Source: Mucilaginibacter terrenus | Lineage (GTDB): Bacteria > Bacteroidota > Bacteroidia > Sphingobacteriales > Sphingobacteriaceae | Assembly: GCF_003432065.1 (NCBI RefSeq) | Contig: NZ_QWDE01000001.1 | Span: forward strand, 1,116,001 to 1,180,000 | Reading direction: 5' to 3' | DNA: 64,000 nucleotides | Part shown: positions 1-8,644 of the stretch, piece after piece | Layout of the letters: every line of letters begins with the position of its first letter | Position numbering within the stretch: position 1 is the stretch's first letter | Program-made: the position numbers and the translations under genes | Notes under the pieces: model-generated | What the model saw: only the letters and a program-made list of their open reading frames with translations | Databases searched by the model: none | Told to the model about the DNA's origin: nothing

Positions 1-2501
1 CTCACATACAGGTTTTTGAAAGTACGCTGTAACTGGCCTGTGATGCTGTAAGTGTAACCTTTGCTGGTGTTTTTAGTAACAATAGCATCAGTAATGTTAG
101 GGTTAGCAGCAGTGTTACCACCCTGAGCAGCTGGAATAGAAGGGTAAACTGAAGTGCTGCTGTAACGGAAACGTGGATCAGGACCAGCAAGTGTTGTACC
201 GGTTGTAGGCAAGGCAACGTTAACAAAGTAAGAAGCATTGATGTCCTTGCTGTAGATACCTTCTAAGGTACCAATTACACCAAACGGTAATTTCTGGTCA
301 ACCGCTACGTTAGCACGGAAGTTTGACGGGAACTTAAAGTTCTTATCGTTAACTACCAGGTTGTAAGATGTATTTGCAGCAGCTGTCTTTGGCCTGTTTG
401 CATTAACATCAGGGTTGAAAATCAGGCGAGGGTCAGTAGCTAATACGCCACCAGTTCCCGGTACAAGGCTATATGAACCAAACTGCACACCGTTGTTGCT
501 GGCCTGGTTAGATATGTACACGTAAGGAACCGGGCCCTGGAATATACCTAAACCACCACGTACCTGAGTGCTGTTGTCGCCGTTAACATCCCAGTTGAAA
601 CCAACACGTGGAGATATCTGCACGCTTGACTTTGGATACTGGTTGGTAAGCACCTGGTAACCGCCCTGGAATTTAGTTAAAGCAGCAGCGTTTGAGTTGA
701 ACTCGCTGGTAGTGTTAAATACAGGGATATCTGCACGTACACCGTAAGTTAACTTAAAGTTATCGGTTACCTGGAATTTATCCTGTACATAGAAACCGAT
801 TGTGTAAGATTTAATGTTAGCAAACGGAAACTCACCGCCTGGCAGTGCAGAGTAACGGAAATCGTAACGTTTAGCCAAAGGCAAGCCGTTATTAGCAGAA
901 TCATAAAAATCCTGAAGGCTTGCAAAACGGTAACCACCATTGTAGTTAGGTGCAAAACCGTTTTTAAACTTGTTTAACTCAAAGCTTGCGCCAATGTTAA
1001 ACTCGTGCTTACCGGCAAAGTAAGTAAAGTTATCAGACGCCTGGTAAGTATCAGTGTTCAGCAAGTTGTTTGCAGTGAACGGCTCGTAACCAAAAGAGGT
1101 TAAGGTGTTAGTGCCTGATGGAGTCAAGATATCCACCAACGGGAATGAACCACCGCCTGGTGACTCACGGAAGTCGCGCAATGCCTGGTAACCAACAATC
1201 AGCTTATTAGCAAATTTGTCGCTGATGCGGGTGTTCAACTCCATTATACCAATGTTAAAGTTGTTATTGATGGTATAGTAAGAAGAGAAGAAAGGCAAAG
1301 TTTGTGAACCTGCGCTACGGCTACCCTGTGCACCGGAGTTGCTTGGAGGCACATCACGGAACGATTTCAGGTAAAAATACTTAAATGATAAAGTATTGTT
1401 CTTGTTGATGTTCCAGTCCAGTTTAGCAGTAATCTTGTCAGACTGTGTACGTAACTGGTAGTTTTCGAAAGCACCAGCGTCGTAACCGTATTTAGTTTGA
1501 AGGAAATCGTGCAGTTTGGTCAGGTCGTCATAAGAAGCTTGTGAAATACTGCCACCTGCTGACTGACCAGAACGTAAAGCGGTGAAAGATGTAGCGGGGT
1601 CGCTGATTCTTTCCTGCTCGCCAGATACAAACAAGAATAATTTATTCTTAATGATGGGGCCGCCTAAGCTGATACCGCGTTGGTTGTAATCAACGCTTGG
1701 TTTAAGTACATCAGCAGTTCCGGCATGTAAGCCAACTAAACCTGCAGAACGTTTGTAGTAGTAAACGCTACCTCTGAATTCGTTTGTACCAGATTTGGTA
1801 ACGGTGTTGATACCTGTACCTGCAAAACGACCCTGGGTAACGTCAAATGGAGAAACTGCAACCTGGATCTGCTCGATAGCGTCGAGAGATATAGGCTGGG
1901 AGTTTGCCTGGCCACCTAAAGTGCTTGACAGACCGAAAGAGTTGTTAAACAAAGCACCGTCAACGGTTAAGTTGTTACCGTTACCGTTACGACCACCAAA
2001 GCTGGTACCATTCGCAGATGGAGTTAACTTGGTGTAATCATAAATAGAACGGCTGATGGTTGGCAAACGGTCGATCTGTGTACGGGTGATAATTTCCTGT
2101 GAACCTGTACGTGAGTTGTTGATAACCTTGTTTTGTGTGCTGGTTACAACAACCTCACCCAACTGAGTGCTGGTCGGCATTAATTTAGAGTCGATCTTGA
2201 ACTCCTGGCCTAACGTAAGGTTGATGTCACGCTGTGTTTGGGTGTTAAAGCCGATAAAAGAAAACGTAACGGTGTAAGGGCCGCCTACACGTAAGTTAGG
2301 CAAGTTGTAACGGCCATCCACACGTGATACGGTGGCGTAGTTGGTTCCGGTTGGGGTGTGCAGCGCCGTAATAGTAACGCCCGGCAGCGGCAAACCCTTC
2401 TCGTCAACTACAACCCCTGACATGCTACTGGTTGTGGTTTGTGCAAATGCAGCAACCGCAGCAAACAGGGAGAAGATAAATAGAAGTAAATGCTTCCTCA
2501 T
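1..2501 (-). CDS. TonB-dependent receptor, Oar-like (3' end outside the window)
   Basis: Outer-membrane receptor, probably importing or binding a large substrate with energy from TonB. The ATG at 2499-2501 begins a signal peptide (MRKHLLLFIFSLFAAVAAFA), followed by a carboxypeptidase-regulatory-like beta-sandwich (MSGVVVDEKGLPLPGVTI) and a plug domain with the sequence LTVDGALFNNSFGLSS. The rest reads as an aromatic- and Asn-rich barrel, as in Oar/OmpA-like TonB receptors of Bacteroidota. About 833 codons lie in the window and the reading frame is still open at base 1, so the C-terminal strands are missing. A Bacteroidota promoter and a pair of TTAACA repeats lie upstream. No SusD-type partner is visible on this side. 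The substrate cannot be inferred from the sequence. Confidence 0.9.
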   Translation of the reverse strand, partial: MRKHLLLFIFSLFAAVAAFAQTTTSSMSGVVVDEKGLPLPGVTITALHTPTGTNYATVSRVDGRYNLPNLRVGGPYTVTFSFIGFNTQTQRDINLTLGQEFKIDSKLMPTSTQLGEVVVTSTQNKVINNSRTGSQEIITRTQIDRLPTISRSIYDYTKLTPSANGTSFGGRNGNGNNLTVDGALFNNSFGLSSTLGGQANSQPISLDAIEQIQVAVSPFDVTQGRFAGTGINTVTKSGTNEFRGSVYYYKRSAGLVGLHAGTADVLKPSVDYNQRGISLGGPIIKNKLFLFVSGEQERISDPATSFTALRSGQSAGGSISQASYDDLTKLHDFLQTKYGYDAGAFENYQLRTQSDKITAKLDWNINKNNTLSFKYFYLKSFRDVPPSNSGAQGSRSAGSQTLPFFSSYYTINNNFNIGIMELNTRISDKFANKLIVGYQALRDFRESPGGGSFPLVDILTPSGTNTLTSFGYEPFTANNLLNTDTYQASDNFTYFAGKHEFNIGASFELNKFKNGFAPNYNGGYRFASLQDFYDSANNGLPLAKRYDFRYSALPGGEFPFANIKSYTIGFYVQDKFQVTDNFKLTYGVRADIPVFNTTSEFNSNAAALTKFQGGYQVLTNQYPKSSVQISPRVGFNWDVNGDNSTQVRGGLGIFQGPVPYVYISNQASNNGVQFGSYSLVPGTGGVLATDPRLIFNPDVNANRPKTAAANTSYNLVVNDKNFKFPSNFRANVAVDQKLPFGVIGTLEGIYSKDINASYFVNVALPTTGTTLAGPDPRFRYSSTSVYPSIPAAQGGNTAANPNITDAIVTKNTSKGYTYSITGQLQRTFKNLYV

Positions 2502-2544
2502 ACTCTGTTTTTTAGTTTAAACGTTAAGTGATTAAAATTTGGCA

Positions 2545-2573
2545 CAAATATAGGTATTCGGCTGATGGGCAAT
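2545..2573 (-). promoter_or_regulatory. Promoter of the TonB receptor
   Basis: On the minus strand ATTG (2570-2573), a 17-base spacer and TATATTTG (2545-2552) match the Bacteroidota -33/-7 consensus (TTTG, TAnnTTTG). The start codon is 43 bases downstream of the -7 box. Confidence 0.55.
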
Positions 2574-2589
2574 GTTAAGTTAGTGTTAA
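2573..2589 (-). promoter_or_regulatory. Possible Pho-box: two TTAACA direct repeats
   Basis: On the minus strand TTAACA occurs at 2589-2584 and again at 2578-2573, an 11-base period with a 5-base spacer. The second repeat runs directly into the -33 element of the receptor promoter, which is a class II activator position. The spacing equals that of PhoP/PhoB boxes in other bacteria. The function is inferred. Confidence 0.35.
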
Positions 2590-2818
2590 CAATAATTATA
2601 TATTTATCAACATTTTACAGCTTATTTAGGCAATAATGAAATGTTGATGAAATTTAACTATAATATTTACATTAAACTTGAGTTGATACAACTTGCGGTT
2701 GTTGCTTTGTTATTAAGGCCTTGTTTATCATTTAACCTTCCTAAAAACAAGGGCACTTTTCAATTCTCCGCTTTTTACTTAGCTTTGGCTTTCCTAATCA
2801 TAAAAATAAATCAAGTAT

Positions 2819-4207
2819 ATGGACTACGATCTGATTGTTATAGGTTCGGGCCCGGGTGGCTACGTTGCAGCTATACGTGCATCGCAACTGGGTTTAAAAA
2901 CCGCTATCGTTGAGAAAGAATCACTGGGCGGGATATGCCTAAACTGGGGCTGTATACCTACCAAAGCGTTGCTTAAAAGCGCGCAGGTATTTGAATACCT
3001 TAACCACGCTGCCGATTATGGCATTACCACGCAGGGCGGCGAAGTAAACTTTGAAGCAGTTATCAAACGGAGCCGCGGCGTTGCTGATGGTATGAGCAAA
3101 GGCGTGCAGTTCCTGATGAAAAAGAATAAGATAGACGTTTTAATGGGTCACGGCTTGCTTAAGAGTAAAGGCACCGTAACCGTTAAAATGAATGACGGCA
3201 CAGCTAAAGATTTTACAGCTAAGCACATTATATTAGCTACGGGTGGCCGCTCACGCGAATTACCTAACCTTAAACAGGATGGTAAGAAAGTAATTGGTTA
3301 CCGCCAGGCTATGGTGTTGCCTCAGCAGCCAAAGTCAATGGTAGTAGTGGGTTCAGGTGCTATAGGTATAGAGTTCGCATACTTCTACAACGCTTTAGGA
3401 ACCAAAGTTACTGTTGTAGAGTACCTTGATAACATTGTTCCACTGGAGGATGAAGAGGTATCAAAAGGTTTATTACGCAGCCTTAAAAAACAGGGCATTA
3501 ACATCATGACAGGTTCTACTGTTGAATCTGTCGATACCAACGGGGAAGGCTGCCGTGTAAATGTAAAAACAGCCAGCGGCAACGTTGTGCTGGAAGCTGA
3601 TATTGTACTGTCCGCTATTGGCATTTCTACCAACCTTGAAGGTATCGGCCTTGAAGAAAATGGCGTAAAAACCGACAAAGGAAAAGTATTGGTTGACGAT
3701 TTCTACAAAACTAATGTTGAAGGCGTTTATGCAATTGGCGACATTGTAAAAGGGCAGGCGCTTGCACACGTTGCATCTGCCGAAGGTATCATTTGCGTTG
3801 AGAAAATAGCCGGCCACAACCCTGAGCCTCTAGACTACAATAACATACCGGGCTGTACCTACTGCTCGCCTGAAGTTGCATCTGTAGGTTACACCGAAAA
3901 AGCTGCAAAAGAAGCAGGCTACGACATTAAAGTAGGTAAGTTTCCTTTCTCAGCATCTGGTAAGGCTAGCGCTGCGGGTGCAAAGGATGGCTTTGTTAAA
4001 GTGATATTTGACGCTAAATACGGCGAGTTTCTTGGCGCGCACATGCTGGGCTATAATGTTACCGAGATGATAGCCGAAGTGGTGACCGCCCGTAAACTGG
4101 AAGCTACCGGCCATGAGATCATCAAGTCTGTACATCCTCATCCGACCATGAGTGAAGCGGTGATGGAAGCCGCCGCTGATGCTTACGGCGAAGTGATACA
4201 TTTATAA
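2819..4207 (+). CDS. lpdA: Dihydrolipoyl dehydrogenase
   Basis: E3 subunit of 2-oxo acid dehydrogenase and glycine cleavage complexes. It reoxidises dihydrolipoamide with FAD and NAD+ in the cytoplasm. The 462-residue protein has the N-terminal FAD motif GSGPGGY (residues 9-15), the redox disulfide GGICLNWGC (Cys40, Cys45), a second dinucleotide motif GSGAIGIEFA, the FAD-contacting segment YAIGDI, and the C-terminal catalytic HPHPTMSEA with its His-Glu pair. Length and motif order match the family. It is a single-gene unit ending in a strong terminator at 4281-4311. No other complex subunit is adjacent, so it probably serves several complexes. Confidence 0.95.
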   Translation: MDYDLIVIGSGPGGYVAAIRASQLGLKTAIVEKESLGGICLNWGCIPTKALLKSAQVFEYLNHAADYGITTQGGEVNFEAVIKRSRGVADGMSKGVQFLMKKNKIDVLMGHGLLKSKGTVTVKMNDGTAKDFTAKHIILATGGRSRELPNLKQDGKKVIGYRQAMVLPQQPKSMVVVGSGAIGIEFAYFYNALGTKVTVVEYLDNIVPLEDEEVSKGLLRSLKKQGINIMTGSTVESVDTNGEGCRVNVKTASGNVVLEADIVLSAIGISTNLEGIGLEENGVKTDKGKVLVDDFYKTNVEGVYAIGDIVKGQALAHVASAEGIICVEKIAGHNPEPLDYNNIPGCTYCSPEVASVGYTEKAAKEAGYDIKVGKFPFSASGKASAAGAKDGFVKVIFDAKYGEFLGAHMLGYNVTEMIAEVVTARKLEATGHEIIKSVHPHPTMSEAVMEAAADAYGEVIHL

Positions 4208-4280
4208 TATTAAGAAAATATTGTAACGCCTGGTTACAGGATGGCATCACATTTGTTTTAAACATGATGCCTTTAAACAA

Positions 4281-4311
4281 AGGCCGCTGCTATAAACGCA
4301 GCGGCTTTTTT
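4281..4311 (+). terminator. Rho-independent terminator after lpdA
   Basis: GCCGCTGC (4283-4290) pairs with GCAGCGGC (4298-4305) around a 7-base loop, followed by six T residues. Confidence 0.85.
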
Positions 4312-4327
4312 ATTTACCTGAAAAACC

Positions 4328-5884
4328 ATGGAAAACTCGACCGCTACAGAACGCAAGCAAATATTACGTGACAGCAAAACCCGCAGCATTTGGCAAAAAG
4401 GGCCTTTTTCTTTGGAAAATAAGTCAGGAGCCTTTAATAGAGATGTTATATATGATGCCTTGATTGTTGGCGGAGGGATAACCGGTATCACTACTGCCCT
4501 ACTGTTGCAAAAACAAGGCAAACAGTGCATCATTGCCGAAGCCTACACACTTGGCTTTGGTACCACAGGCGGTACAAGTGCACACCTTAATACCTTTTTT
4601 GACACTACCTACCCCGAAGTAGAACAGGACTTTGGCGAAGACAGCGCAAAGTTGCTGGCTGAATGCGGCAAAGAATCATTTGGCCTTATTGAGCAACTGG
4701 TAAAAGAATACAACATAGACTGCGACCTGGCTTATAAAGACGGTTACGTGTATGCCGAAACAGACGAGGAGGTAAAGGTGCTGGATGAGATACTTGAAGC
4801 AACAAAGCGCGCCGGGATTGCTGCCGAAGAGGCGAATATCAATGGTGTTTCAGTTCCGTTTAAAAAATCAATCGTTTTAAAAAATCAGGGACAGTTCCAT
4901 CCCATTAAGTACATTTTTGCGCTCGCCGAACAATTTGTAGCTGCCGGTGGGATCATTCTCGAAAATACATTCATTCGTGAAACCAGCTACCAGGACAATA
5001 CACATATAGCTAAAGCAGATGATGTAAGTATTAAAAGCCGCGACCTGGTATATGCCACGCACCTGCCACCAGGTTTAAACCTGATGGACTTTTACTGCGC
5101 CCCTTACCGCAGTTATGTTATGGGTTTCAGGCTTACCGATGAATCAGCCTACCCTGATGCACTATCTTATGACAGCAAGGAGCCATACCACTACTTTCGT
5201 ACACACGTTGTTGACGGAAAGAAATACCTGCTGGTAGGCGGCGAAGATCATAAAACTGGGCACGATAGTCCGGAAGAATCTTTCCAGCGCCTAGAAGACT
5301 ATGTACGCTTGTACTATAACGTTTCTGAAGTAAGCTTTAAATGGTCGGCGCAATATTACACATCGTCTGATGGATTGCCGTTCATAGGTCATTTACCCGG
5401 TGGATACAACAACCTTTACGTAGCTACGGGCTATAATGGAAACGGCATGATGTTCGGCACTATTTCCGGCAAAATCCTTAACGATATAATCCTTGGTAAA
5501 GAAAACAAGTACACTTCACTATATAACCCGGCCAGGGTAAAACCTGTGGCGGGCTTTACTGAATTTGTTAAAGAGAATGCTGATGTGGCTTATCGCTTCA
5601 TTGCAGACCGTTTGTCAGCTGACACGATTGATTCTTTCAAAGAGCTAAAGGCTGATACCGGCACAATAGTAAAATACGAGGGAGAAAAACTTGCTGTTTA
5701 TAAAGATGCTGAAGGGAAAGTAACATGTCTAAATCCGGTTTGTACACATGCTAAATGTATAGTGGCGTTTAACGACGCAGAAAAAAGCTGGGATTGCCCA
5801 TGTCACGGCGGCCGCTTTGATTTAGACGGAAAAGTTTTAACAGGCCCGCCGCGTGCAGATCTCGAAAAAATAAACATTCATTAA
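4328..5884 (+). CDS. FAD-dependent oxidoreductase with C-terminal Rieske domain
   Basis: A 518-residue fusion. The N-terminal part is a DadA/glycine-oxidase-like FAD amine oxidoreductase with the dinucleotide motif GGGITG at residues 48-53 and a C-terminal FAD-closing segment YVATGYNGNGMMFG. The last 50 or so residues form a Rieske [2Fe-2S] domain with Cys472-x-His474 and Cys490-Pro-Cys-His493. Such fusions are frequent in soil bacteria; the substrate is generally unknown. The ATG at 4328 follows the lpdA terminator, and the next gene begins 29 bases downstream, so this and the metallo-beta-lactamase-fold gene form an operon. The Rieske cluster may pass electrons to or from the flavin (inference). 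Confidence 0.85.
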   Translation: MENSTATERKQILRDSKTRSIWQKGPFSLENKSGAFNRDVIYDALIVGGGITGITTALLLQKQGKQCIIAEAYTLGFGTTGGTSAHLNTFFDTTYPEVEQDFGEDSAKLLAECGKESFGLIEQLVKEYNIDCDLAYKDGYVYAETDEEVKVLDEILEATKRAGIAAEEANINGVSVPFKKSIVLKNQGQFHPIKYIFALAEQFVAAGGIILENTFIRETSYQDNTHIAKADDVSIKSRDLVYATHLPPGLNLMDFYCAPYRSYVMGFRLTDESAYPDALSYDSKEPYHYFRTHVVDGKKYLLVGGEDHKTGHDSPEESFQRLEDYVRLYYNVSEVSFKWSAQYYTSSDGLPFIGHLPGGYNNLYVATGYNGNGMMFGTISGKILNDIILGKENKYTSLYNPARVKPVAGFTEFVKENADVAYRFIADRLSADTIDSFKELKADTGTIVKYEGEKLAVYKDAEGKVTCLNPVCTHAKCIVAFNDAEKSWDCPCHGGRFDLDGKVLTGPPRADLEKINIH

Positions 5885-5913
5885 TTAAGCGTAGAAAAGT
5901 GAAAGGAGAAATA

Positions 5914-6864
5914 ATGAAGAATGTATTAGCGGCAGATGGCCCAAAAACCGACCACTTTGAGGTAGCAAAAGGTGTTTGGGGATTGAAGACAGTTTTTGTA
6001 AACCTGTATATGATCGCCATAAACAAAAACGATTGGGTATTGGTAGATGCCGGCCTTAAAGGATCAGCAGATAAGATACTTACTATGGCTAACGAGCTTT
6101 TTGGTAACAACCCACCCAAAGCTATTATTCTAACTCATGGACATTTCGATCATGTAGGGAATATAGAAACGTTGCTTAAGAACTGGGATGTACCTGTATT
6201 TGTACATCCGTTAGAACTTCCATATGTTACAGGAGGGTCGGCCTATCCACCTCCGGATCCTACATCAGGTGGTGGACTAATGAGCTTGCTTTCTGTAACC
6301 TATCCGTACAAATCAATAAACCTGGGCAACAGGGTGCACCAGCTAGACTCAGGAGAGCACTTGCCATTCTTAACCGACTGGAAGTATATACACACTCCCG
6401 GGCATGCTCCTGGGCATATTTCGTTATTCCGAGAGAAAGACAGGTTATTAATAAGTGGCGACGCTTTTGTAAGCACCAGGCAGGAGTCTGCGTTTGCAGT
6501 AGCTACACAAAAGAAAGTTATTTCGGGTCCGCCAAGGTATTTCACTTACAACTGGCCTGCAGCAAAAAAAACAGTGTTGAAATTACGCGAGTTAGCACCT
6601 GCTATTGCCGCAACCGGGCACGGTAAACCTATGTATGGTGAAGAGTTAATAAAGGGTCTGGACGAACTGATAGATAACTTTGACGCAGACGCAGTACCAT
6701 CTAACGGAAGATACGTACATAAGCCTGCAAAAGCTAACAGGAAAGGCGTACAGTATGTACCTGAAAAATCAATAAACCAGCTTCTTGTTGCATCAATCTT
6801 ACTTGTATCAGGTTCGGTGGCGTTTATAGTGGCCAGGAAATTAATTAAGAATTCACTATTGTAA
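5914..6864 (+). CDS. Metallo-beta-lactamase-fold hydrolase with C-terminal membrane segment
   Basis: A 316-residue MBL-fold protein with the metal-binding motif THGHFDH (His75, His77, Asp79, His80), a downstream HTPGHAPGH segment and GHGKP near the end of the domain. I place the start at the ATG 5914, because AAAGGAG at 5902-5908 is correctly spaced for it; a GTG at 5899 is in frame but overlaps that ribosome site. The last 25 or so residues (LLVASILLVSGSVAFIV) form a predicted membrane segment, uncommon in this family, with a short basic tail. It follows the FAD/Rieske gene and ends in a shared bidirectional terminator. The substrate is unknown. Confidence 0.85.
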   Translation: MKNVLAADGPKTDHFEVAKGVWGLKTVFVNLYMIAINKNDWVLVDAGLKGSADKILTMANELFGNNPPKAIILTHGHFDHVGNIETLLKNWDVPVFVHPLELPYVTGGSAYPPPDPTSGGGLMSLLSVTYPYKSINLGNRVHQLDSGEHLPFLTDWKYIHTPGHAPGHISLFREKDRLLISGDAFVSTRQESAFAVATQKKVISGPPRYFTYNWPAAKKTVLKLRELAPAIAATGHGKPMYGEELIKGLDELIDNFDADAVPSNGRYVHKPAKANRKGVQYVPEKSINQLLVASILLVSGSVAFIVARKLIKNSLL

Positions 6865-6866
6865 AG

Positions 6867-6897
6867 AAAAGTCCGCTGAGTTAATCAGCGGACTTTT
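6867..6897. terminator. Bidirectional terminator between convergent genes
   Basis: A perfect 13-bp stem (6867-6879 with 6885-6897), loop of five bases, with A/T runs at both ends. It serves the MBL gene on + and the carboxylesterase gene on -. Confidence 0.85.
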
Positions 6898-6909
6898 CTA
6901 TGAGTACTG

Positions 6910-8541
6910 TTATTTGGTATACTCTTTATCTAAAAATACGTACCTGCCCCTTAACTGAGGAGTTTCCTTTTCCAGGACGGTTTTCACATCAAGGTTAATG
7001 AAATGCACCGGGCTACCTTTAGTGTTTGCAACCCATTTAGGAACGCCGCTACCGTTAGGGTTACCAGTTTTTACAAAGTTGGCAAAGTAGGTTTCCATAG
7101 TGTTTGATACCTTGTAGTCTGCTGCTGACCACTGGTAACTTTCGTTAGTTGCCAGGTTACCCATGGCATATTCTATCTCGAAAGCATGTGGCGCACCAGC
7201 ATACGGCTCTGGGCCTTTTGGCGGCGTAGGCTTTGCTGGGTCGCTTTTGTTCATGCCACCTGCTAAACCCGGCGTTGCGCCCGCCATCTTAGCAGTCATA
7301 GGCGGTTTAACTTTCGAGAATATATAACGATAAACCGGTTGGCCGCTTGTTTGTGCGTGAACATCCGTCCATTTCCAGGTGCTATAAACTATAAACCTAT
7401 CGCTAGCCAGTTCAGTTGCAGATTTAATAACCTCAGCCTCTGTAGTACCAGGATATAACTTAGCCACTTCATCAGCTTTTTCGCCGTAAAACGTTTTCAA
7501 CTGTTTCATGTAGTTTTCAGGCGTTGGCGCGTTTCCGTACATAAAAGCCTGGAAAGGTATTTCGGCCGAGTTCCAGCCTACTAATAAAGGAACATGTGCC
7601 TGCTCCCCTGCCGAAAATGTCTCTATAGGTTTTTTTATGAAAAAATAACCATCTACAATAAAACTTATAGATGGGTTACCTGGCTTAGACGCCAGTTCTA
7701 ATAGTTGATCTGCCGGAAGCGCGCGTAAAGCGGTTAATGTTGTGGCACCTATTTTTTCTGCAAATTTTACCCCATTGCTTTCGCCGGTACTTAGTGGGGC
7801 TGGTGCTAACGGGCCCAGCATGGCACCGCTTTCACCAATAGCGCCATTGATGAGATTCTTTGATAGTGGCGATACCATTTGCGCGGAAACAGACATAGAA
7901 CCGGCAGATTCACCCGCAATAGTTACCCGCTTAGGGTCACCGCCAAATGCTTCGATATTAGCCTGAACCCACTTTAGCGCAGCGTTCTGATCCAACAATC
8001 CATAATTACCAGACGAATGATGCGGCGATTCTTTGCTCAGCTCCGGGTGCGACAAAAATCCGAATACTCCCAGGCGATAGTTTACAGTAAGTGATATAAT
8101 GCCTCTCTTAGCCATGCTCTCGCCATCGTAGCGTGCTTCGGAACCGTCGCCGGCCACAAAGCCACCGCCGTAGAAATACACCAGCACCGGCATCTTTTCT
8201 TTAGTTTTTTTAGCAGGTACCCATACGTTGAGATACAGGCAATCTTCGCTCATACCCGGGGACCGGAAGCCCATATCTCCAAATACCTTTTTCTGCATTG
8301 CGTTGTAGCCAAACGCATCGCACTTGCGCACACCTGTCCAGTTGTTAACCGGTTGCGGATCTTTCCAGCGCAGTTCGCCAATTGGCGGCTGGGCGAACGG
8401 GATGCCCTTGTAGCTAACAACGCCCGATTTTTCGGTAACGCCTTCTACGGTGCCATTTACCGTTTTCACCTGCGTTGATGGCTGTGCAAAAACGCTTATG
8501 GCAGCAATTTGCAGCAGCACGATAATAGATAGTTTTTTCAT
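6910..8541 (-). CDS. Secreted type B carboxylesterase
   Basis: Alpha/beta-hydrolase that hydrolyses carboxylic esters, in the para-nitrobenzyl esterase/cholinesterase family. The 543-residue protein begins with a signal peptide ending ...ISVFAQ. It shows the family hallmarks: GIPFAQPPIGELRW near residues 46-59, the oxyanion-hole GGG at 125-127, and the nucleophile elbow GESAGS with Ser212. A His in the EPYAGAPHAFEIEY segment is the likely triad base. It is probably periplasmic. It is divergent from a NUDIX-type regulator gene, and the shared 103-base region carries an inverted repeat, so that regulator probably controls it. Confidence 0.9.
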   Translation of the reverse strand: MKKLSIIVLLQIAAISVFAQPSTQVKTVNGTVEGVTEKSGVVSYKGIPFAQPPIGELRWKDPQPVNNWTGVRKCDAFGYNAMQKKVFGDMGFRSPGMSEDCLYLNVWVPAKKTKEKMPVLVYFYGGGFVAGDGSEARYDGESMAKRGIISLTVNYRLGVFGFLSHPELSKESPHHSSGNYGLLDQNAALKWVQANIEAFGGDPKRVTIAGESAGSMSVSAQMVSPLSKNLINGAIGESGAMLGPLAPAPLSTGESNGVKFAEKIGATTLTALRALPADQLLELASKPGNPSISFIVDGYFFIKKPIETFSAGEQAHVPLLVGWNSAEIPFQAFMYGNAPTPENYMKQLKTFYGEKADEVAKLYPGTTEAEVIKSATELASDRFIVYSTWKWTDVHAQTSGQPVYRYIFSKVKPPMTAKMAGATPGLAGGMNKSDPAKPTPPKGPEPYAGAPHAFEIEYAMGNLATNESYQWSAADYKVSNTMETYFANFVKTGNPNGSGVPKWVANTKGSPVHFINLDVKTVLEKETPQLRGRYVFLDKEYTK

Positions 8542-8570
8542 GTGTTAGTTTGTAATTTGGTTACAACAAT

Positions 8571-8599
8571 TATTATTGTATCATTGTGTTACAATAATA
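8571..8599. promoter_or_regulatory. Putative operator for the NUDIX-type regulator
   Basis: TATTATTGTA (8571-8580) and TACAATAATA (8590-8599) form a perfect 10-bp inverted repeat with a 9-base spacer. A related GTTACAAC lies just left at about 8560. It sits between the divergent esterase and regulator genes, where an operator for both is expected. The binding partner is inferred. Confidence 0.5.
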
Positions 8600-8644
8600 G
8601 CCTGTATAATTGGCTTTAACAAATAAATTCTTTGTCAATCATAA

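Larger units (their letters stand above)
2502..2818. other. Intergenic region between the divergent TonB receptor and lpdA
   Basis: This 317-base AT-rich stretch holds the receptor promoter and the TTAACA repeats. On the plus side TAGCTTTG at 2780-2787 fits a -7 box for lpdA, but no good -33 element precedes it. An open frame from 2641 that runs into lpdA in another phase has no other support as a gene. Confidence 0.5.

Noticed and set aside
2641-2913. 90-residue open frame on + overlapping the start of lpdA
   Set aside because: It is out of phase with lpdA and runs through its N-terminal coding region; the composition is that of AT-rich intergenic DNA.
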